A DNA stretch of 64,000 nt from NCBI GenBank assembly GCA_019203745.1, contig CP078104.1:620001-684000 (forward strand), written 5' to 3'. Source of the stretch: Chryseobacterium sp. E1. GTDB lineage: Bacteria > Bacteroidota > Bacteroidia > Flavobacteriales > Weeksellaceae. Shown piece by piece: positions 60,058 to 64,000 of the stretch. The notes below the pieces were generated by a model, which had not been told where the DNA came from, ran no database searches, and saw nothing but the letters and a program-made list of their open reading frames with translations. How positions within the stretch are numbered: position 1 is the first letter of the stretch; each line of letters opens with the position of its first letter. The translations under genes and the position numbers were made by a program.

Positions 60058-61395
60058 TGGATGATTTTATAGCAGCACGCGCCCAGATGGCACTTTCCTG
60101 GGCTTTCATATCATATTCTCCTGCGTGGGTATGGTAATGCCTTTTCTGATGGCTTTTGCCCATTGGAAATACTTAAAGACCAATAATGAAGTGTATAAAG
60201 GACTTACAAAAGCATGGAGCAAAGGGGTGGCCATTCTGTTTGCTACCGGAGCTGTTTCCGGAACTATGCTTTCTTTTGAACTCGGACTTCTGTGGCCTGG
60301 CTTTATGAAACATGCGGGTCCTATCTTCGGGATGCCGTTTTCTCTGGAAGGAACGGCTTTTTTATTGAAGCTATTGCCATCGGATTCTTTCTATATGGCT
60401 GGGACAGATTTAACAAATGGTTCCACTGGTTCTGCGGCTTTCTTGTTGGGGTAAGCGGACTGGCTTCCGGAATTCTGGTAGTGGCAGCCAATGCATGGAT
60501 GAACTCCCTGCAGGATTTGATTATATTAACGGACAATATCTTAATATAGATCCTATCAAAGCCATGTTCAATGATGCATGGTTTCCACAAGCACTTCATA
60601 TGACCGTTGCTGCGTTTTGTGCGACAGGTTTTGCCGTAGCCGGAGTTCATGCTTTTTAATTATGAGAAAAAGAATGTTGAATTCCATACCAAGGCTTTCA
60701 GAATTGCAGTAGGCTTTGCTCTTATCGGGGCATTCGGTGCTCCTCTGAGTGGTGATGTTGCAGCCAAATCCGTAGCGGAAAGGCAACCTATCAAATTAGC
60801 CGCTATGGAAGCACATTTTGAAACAGAGAAAGGGGCTTCATTTATTGTTGGCGGAATTCCGGATGAAAAAAACGAAGAAGTAAAATATGCCATCAAAATC
60901 CCTAAGGTTTTAAGTTTTCTTGTGAGCAATGATTTTAATGCTGAAGTAAAAGGGCTTAAAGATTTCCCAAGAGATGAATGGCCTCCGGTTGCAGTTGTAC
61001 ATTATTCTTTTCAGATCATGATTTTCTTTGGGGTCGTGATGATCTGTATAGGAGTTGTTTATTTATATGCATTTTTCTTTAAAAAGGAATGGCTGAATAA
61101 AAACTGGCTTTTAAAAACCTTCCTAATCGCAACTCCTTTTGGGTATATTGCTCTGGAAGCCGGATGGACGGTTACTGAAGTGGGAAGACAGCCATGGATT
61201 ATCTACGGAATTATGAGAACGGTAGATGCTGTAACTCCTATGCCCGGAATACAGTATTCATTTTACTTTTTCACCGCTATTTTCGTATCATTATCACTGA
61301 TCCTTATTTTCCTTTTAAGAAGACAGATCCAGATGGTACCAAAACTTTATGATCCTACCGACCCTCAGTTTAACGATAAAAACAAAAAATCATGA
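60058..61395 (+). CDS. cydA: Cytochrome bd ubiquinol oxidase subunit I (four frame breaks)
   Basis: Quinol-oxidising, haem-binding subunit of the high-affinity terminal oxidase, about 446 residues, nine membrane helices. ARAQMALSWAFHIIF with the conserved His, LFATGAVSGTMLSFELGLLW, GPIFGMPFSLEGTAFFIEAI, and QPIKLAAMEAHFET with the haem-ligand Met (M393-like). The segment ...EVGRQPWIIYGIMRT is the family signature. The Q-loop is short. Breaks near 60105, 60358, 60505 and 60660. The TGA overlaps the cydB ATG by ATGA, so subunit synthesis is coupled. Confidence 0.92.
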
Positions 61396-62397
61396 TTTAC
61401 ATTGTTATAGGCTTTCTATGGCTTTCCATCTGTCTTTATATTATCCTGGGAGGTGCTGATTTCGGAGCCGGTATTGTAGAGCTTTTCACAAATAAAAAAG
61501 CCCGTCATAAGACTCAGGAGATTATGTATGAATCTATTGCCCCGGTATGGGAAGCCAATCATATGTGGCTGATCATTGCAATTGTAATCCTTTTGTAGGA
61601 TTTCCTGAAATATATACAACCATGTCAACCTATCTCCATATTCCTCTGGTACTGATGCTGGTAGGTATTATTGCGAGAGGAACCGCATTTACTTTCAGAC
61701 ATTATGACGCCGTGAAAGACAACTGGCAGGTTCTGTACACTCAGATCTTTTATTTTGCAAGTTTACTGACTCCTTTCTTTTTGGGACTGATTGCTGCTGC
61801 AACCGTTTCCCATTCTATCAATCCTGATGCGGTAGGTTTTCTGGATCTGTATGTTTTCAGCTGGCTGAACTGGTTTGGAGTTTCCGTAGGTTTGTTTACC
61901 GTTGCGCTTTGTGTGCTTATCTTGCTTCTATCTTTTCACTAAGAGAAACCAGAGATAAACAGGAACTTCTATTAATGATAAGAAAATCCAAGCAGACGAT
62001 GATCTTTGTGGTAATTACGGGAATTTTGGTATTCGCTACCGCTTATATTTCAGATATTCCTCTTTTGATGTGGGTATTTTCAAAGCCTTTGGGTATTATG
62101 GCGATTGCATTTGCTACCATTGCATTATTGCTTATTCTAAGAGCAATGAACCGTCAGAAACTGCTTCCGGTACGTGCGTTGGCAGGATTTCAGATGGTGA
62201 TGATTCTGGTAGCCGCAACGTATCAGCATAATCCGGATATTATTTTATTAGGAAACGGACAGCATCTTTCATTGCTGGAACATATGGCTCCTGAAAAGAC
62301 TATTGCTGCATTAGGATGGGCTTTAATGTTGGGCTCATTATTTATTCTTCCATTCTTATTTTATCTGATGGCTTCTTTCAGCAAATTGAGAAAATAG
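61392..62397 (+). CDS. cydB: Cytochrome bd ubiquinol oxidase subunit II (two frame breaks)
   Basis: Partner of cydA, about 335 residues, eight helices. FLWLSICLYIILGGADFGAG is the CydB N-terminus; ESIAPVWEANHMWLIIAIVI carries the conserved W-E-x-N-H-V-W motif; after repairs near 61597 and 61920 it reads FVGFPEIYTTMSTYLHIPLV and IFSLRETRDKQELLLMIRKS. The oxidase reduces oxygen to water under low oxygen with menaquinol as donor; ubiE, encoded here, makes menaquinone. No small CydX-like gene was seen downstream. Confidence 0.92.
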
Positions 62398-62405
62398 ATG
62401 AAATA

Positions 62406-62918
62406 TGCAGACTTATAAAGACAAAACAGAACTCATTGAAGAGCTCAAAAAAGATATCTGCTCTATGATCAGGAGTTTAATGATGTAAAAGAAGAGGAAA
62501 AAGATCTTCTGCAATCAGGAGTTGACAAAACTCCGTCCCAAAATATTTCCTATCAATTGGGTTGGACTCACCTGCTTTTACAATGGGAATATGATGAAAG
62601 CAAAGGAATTGAAGTAAAAACTCCCCTCCTGATTATAAATGGAATAATTTAAAAGGATTATATCAATCATTCTATAAGCAGTATGATTCTTACAGTTTAC
62701 AACAGCAGAGAGAACTGCTAAAAAATCAGGTAAGTGAAATTATAAAATGGATTGAAAGTCTTGACCACGAGACCTTATTTGTTCCAGAGCAGAGAAAGTG
62801 GGCAACAACAGCTGCAAAGTGGCCGGTATGGAAATGGATTCACATTAATACCGTGGCTCCGTTTAAAAACTTCAGGGCACAGCTCCGGAAATGGAAAAAG
62901 AAAAAGGTACAAAATAGA
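62406..62918 (+). CDS. ClbS/DfsB-family four-helix-bundle protein (three frame breaks)
   Basis: About 171 residues. [15 protein letters not shown], then (near 62453) [58 protein letters not shown] (repaired near 62625), [20 protein letters not shown] and [20 protein letters not shown] with [16 protein letters not shown]. This is the DUF1706/ClbS family; ClbS gives resistance to colibactin, DfsB-like members are small-molecule-binding. Here no colibactin-like genes are near, so a stress or detoxification role is only possible. Eight bases after cydB, thus probably co-transcribed. The stop lies inside a terminator hairpin. Confidence 0.88.
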
Positions 62919-62931
62919 TTTGTACCTTTTA
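62903..62931. terminator. Terminator of the cydAB-clbS-like operon
   Basis: AAAAGGTACAAA (62903-62914) and TTTGTACCTTTT (62920-62931) form a perfect 12-base-pair stem with a five-base loop, between convergent genes. Confidence 0.85.
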
Positions 62932-62935
62932 TATT

Positions 62936-63673
62936 TTATAACCTCTTTCTTATATTTTGATAGATCATATTGAATATTGCTAAAACAAATTTGATACAGA
63001 TCACAATTACAGCAGTAATAATAATTGCAGGAATAGCAAGAATTGATCCTGTAATAGTCCATCCATTATCTATTAATGAATAAAAACTTCCTCCTATAAT
63101 TCCTAAAAGCACCAGCATTGCTACAACAATCATCCACCAATTTTTTGCTTCATAATAAGCAACATCAGATAAAATATATCCAAACCTTTTGCCGTACAGG
63201 ACTTCTAAAAACATACCTTTTTCATTAGTAATAATAACTTCTTCTCCTTTTGCAAGAATTCTTTTGAAACTTCAACATCATTATTATTATAAAATAAATG
63301 GACATATTTTTCTTTTTGAGCATGATCATAGATCCTTTTCATCTTTATAGATTCCTGGCTCATTTTTTCAAGTGCATGCGAGGTAAATACGTCATGAAAA
63401 TCATAATTCACTCTTGTTTTTGATTCATAGAAAACTACCGTACAAGAATCATCAATAAGCTTTGCTTTTTGAGAATATAAATTTTTGAGAAATCTTTTTT
63501 AATATAACTTTTCTTTCCTTTCAAATAAATTTCCATCCAGTTTATTCCATTTCGTCTTTTTCACGGTTGAATTCTACAATTTCCCCTTCATACAAAAAAT
63601 CAGAGGTTTTTGAATTTTCTTCATGAGCAGAATATAAAACAACAGGCTGAAGAATTTTAATTTGTCTCGACAT
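62936..63673 (-). CDS. Membrane protein of unknown function (two or three frame breaks)
   Basis: About 246 residues. A soluble N-terminal part starts [20 protein letters not shown] with [12 protein letters not shown], which looks SH3-like (short beta strands with repeated E-V), then [20 protein letters not shown] and [19 protein letters not shown]. The C-terminal part has two or three helices ([40 protein letters not shown]) and a basic end (YQNIRKRL). Breaks near 63555, 63480 and 63258. No named family recognised. Confidence 0.6.
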
Positions 63674-63744
63674 ATCTAATGGCTTTTCAGTTAGTTTTTA
63701 GGGAGACGAATATACAAATAAACCCCTCTTTTACAACAGTCTAA

Positions 63745-63772
63745 AAAAAGACTGCCCATAGACAGTCTTTTT
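63745..63772 (-). terminator. Terminator of the right-edge gene
   Basis: AAAAAGACTG and CAGTCTTTTT pair around CCCATAGA-type loop bases, with a T tail on the minus strand. Confidence 0.85.
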
Positions 63773-63798
63773 ATTTATATCATTTATTTTATTAAATC

Positions 63799-64000
63799 TT
63801 AAGCCAATTTCATCAAAAGATTTTCGTCAATTTTCTCTACTTTCACAATATTATTTTTTGTTAAAGTTTTAGAAGCTTTATCCCATTTTTTACCGGATAA
63901 CTGGCTTCTTTTTTTTACTTCAGCTAAAGACATTGCTTCTTCCTGAGAATTAAGAATTTCAAGGATTACTTTCTCATCTTCTCCCAATTCGATTTGTGGA
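63799..64000 (-). CDS. Small helix-turn-helix-like protein, 5' end cut by window edge
   Basis: The last 66 codons are visible: the frame is open to the right edge (PQIELGEDEKVILEILNSQE and on). EEAMSLAEVKKRSQLSGKKW followed by DKASKTLTKNNIVKVEKIDE has the helix-turn-helix-wing pattern of a small winged-helix domain. The protein is probably about 70-75 residues in total, so little is missing. No family name can be given with certainty. A terminator follows its stop. Confidence 0.65.
   Translation of the reverse strand, partial: PQIELGEDEKVILEILNSQEEAMSLAEVKKRSQLSGKKWDKASKTLTKNNIVKVEKIDENLLMKLA

Noticed and set aside
1..64000. Phase variation as an explanation for the homopolymer frame changes
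   Set aside because: The runs are short (4-8 bases) and the changes hit essential housekeeping genes as often as surface genes, which is the pattern of sequencing error.

Overview
The window comes from a flavobacterium of the Chryseobacterium/Elizabethkingia type (Bacteroidota, Weeksellaceae). The signs are low GC, very weak Shine-Dalgarno signals, promoters with the Bacteroidota -7 box TAnnTTTG, GLPGLI, DUF3857, PorT and T9SS sorting-domain proteins, a SusC-free TonB receptor, a 6S-Flavo-like RNA between zapA and rny, and short LxxxxLKxIxGG-leader bacteriocin-like peptides. It looks chromosomal. No phage, transposase, CRISPR array, tRNA or rRNA was seen.

The reading frames are disrupted about once per kilobase. 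Roughly 40 of about 65 genes, including dnaA, gyrB, fabH, rny, cydA/B and lgt, only read through if one base is added or removed, nearly always in or next to a homopolymer. These look like uncorrected sequencing or assembly errors, not real pseudogenes. I therefore give whole-gene coordinates and name the break points; protein lengths for such genes are reconstructions.

Layout. 1-3800: methyltransferase end, siderophore-interacting flavoprotein and IutA-like TonB receptor. 3900-9050: tripartite efflux operon (MFS, HlyD, TolC) under an AraC regulator. 9100-10870: DUF962 gene, and a GxxExxY gene surrounded by TCTGCG-type repeats. 10990-14230: RsmI-like methylase, NTF2-like protein, LMW phosphatase, dnaA. 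14300-19800: thioesterase, pheA, a secreted protein, a large DUF2339 membrane protein. 19800-26800: rarA, yidD, lgt with a fused secreted N-terminal domain, nnr, mscL, serA, HAD phosphatase. 27000-31700: idi, gcvT, a bacteriocin-like peptide, ArsC-like protein, thioesterase, GLPGLI protein. 31960-37550: ClC channel, LysR/YeiH pair, two paralogous cysteine-rich bacteriocin-like peptides next to an MFS transporter.

37600-42300: rny, 6S-like RNA, zapA and its coiled-coil partner, porT (type IX secretion), ubiE. 42300-50000: fabH, metallophosphoesterase, a degenerate polysaccharide deacetylase, SDR threonine dehydrogenase, gamma-glutamyltransferase, dicarboxylate symporter. 50000-57800: a T9SS-sorted protein, lipid kinase, DUF3298 lipoprotein, two overlapping DUF3857/transglutaminase paralogues plus a truncated third, DUF5684 protein. 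57890-64000: gyrB, cydAB, ClbS/DfsB protein and membrane proteins.

Functional threads: iron-siderophore uptake; drug efflux; envelope biogenesis and type IX secretion (porT with a sorted substrate, lgt, yidD); replication (dnaA, gyrB, rarA); and small leader peptides that may be ribosomally made secreted products. The peptide family, the Lgt fusion and the GxxExxY/repeat island are the most worthwhile items.
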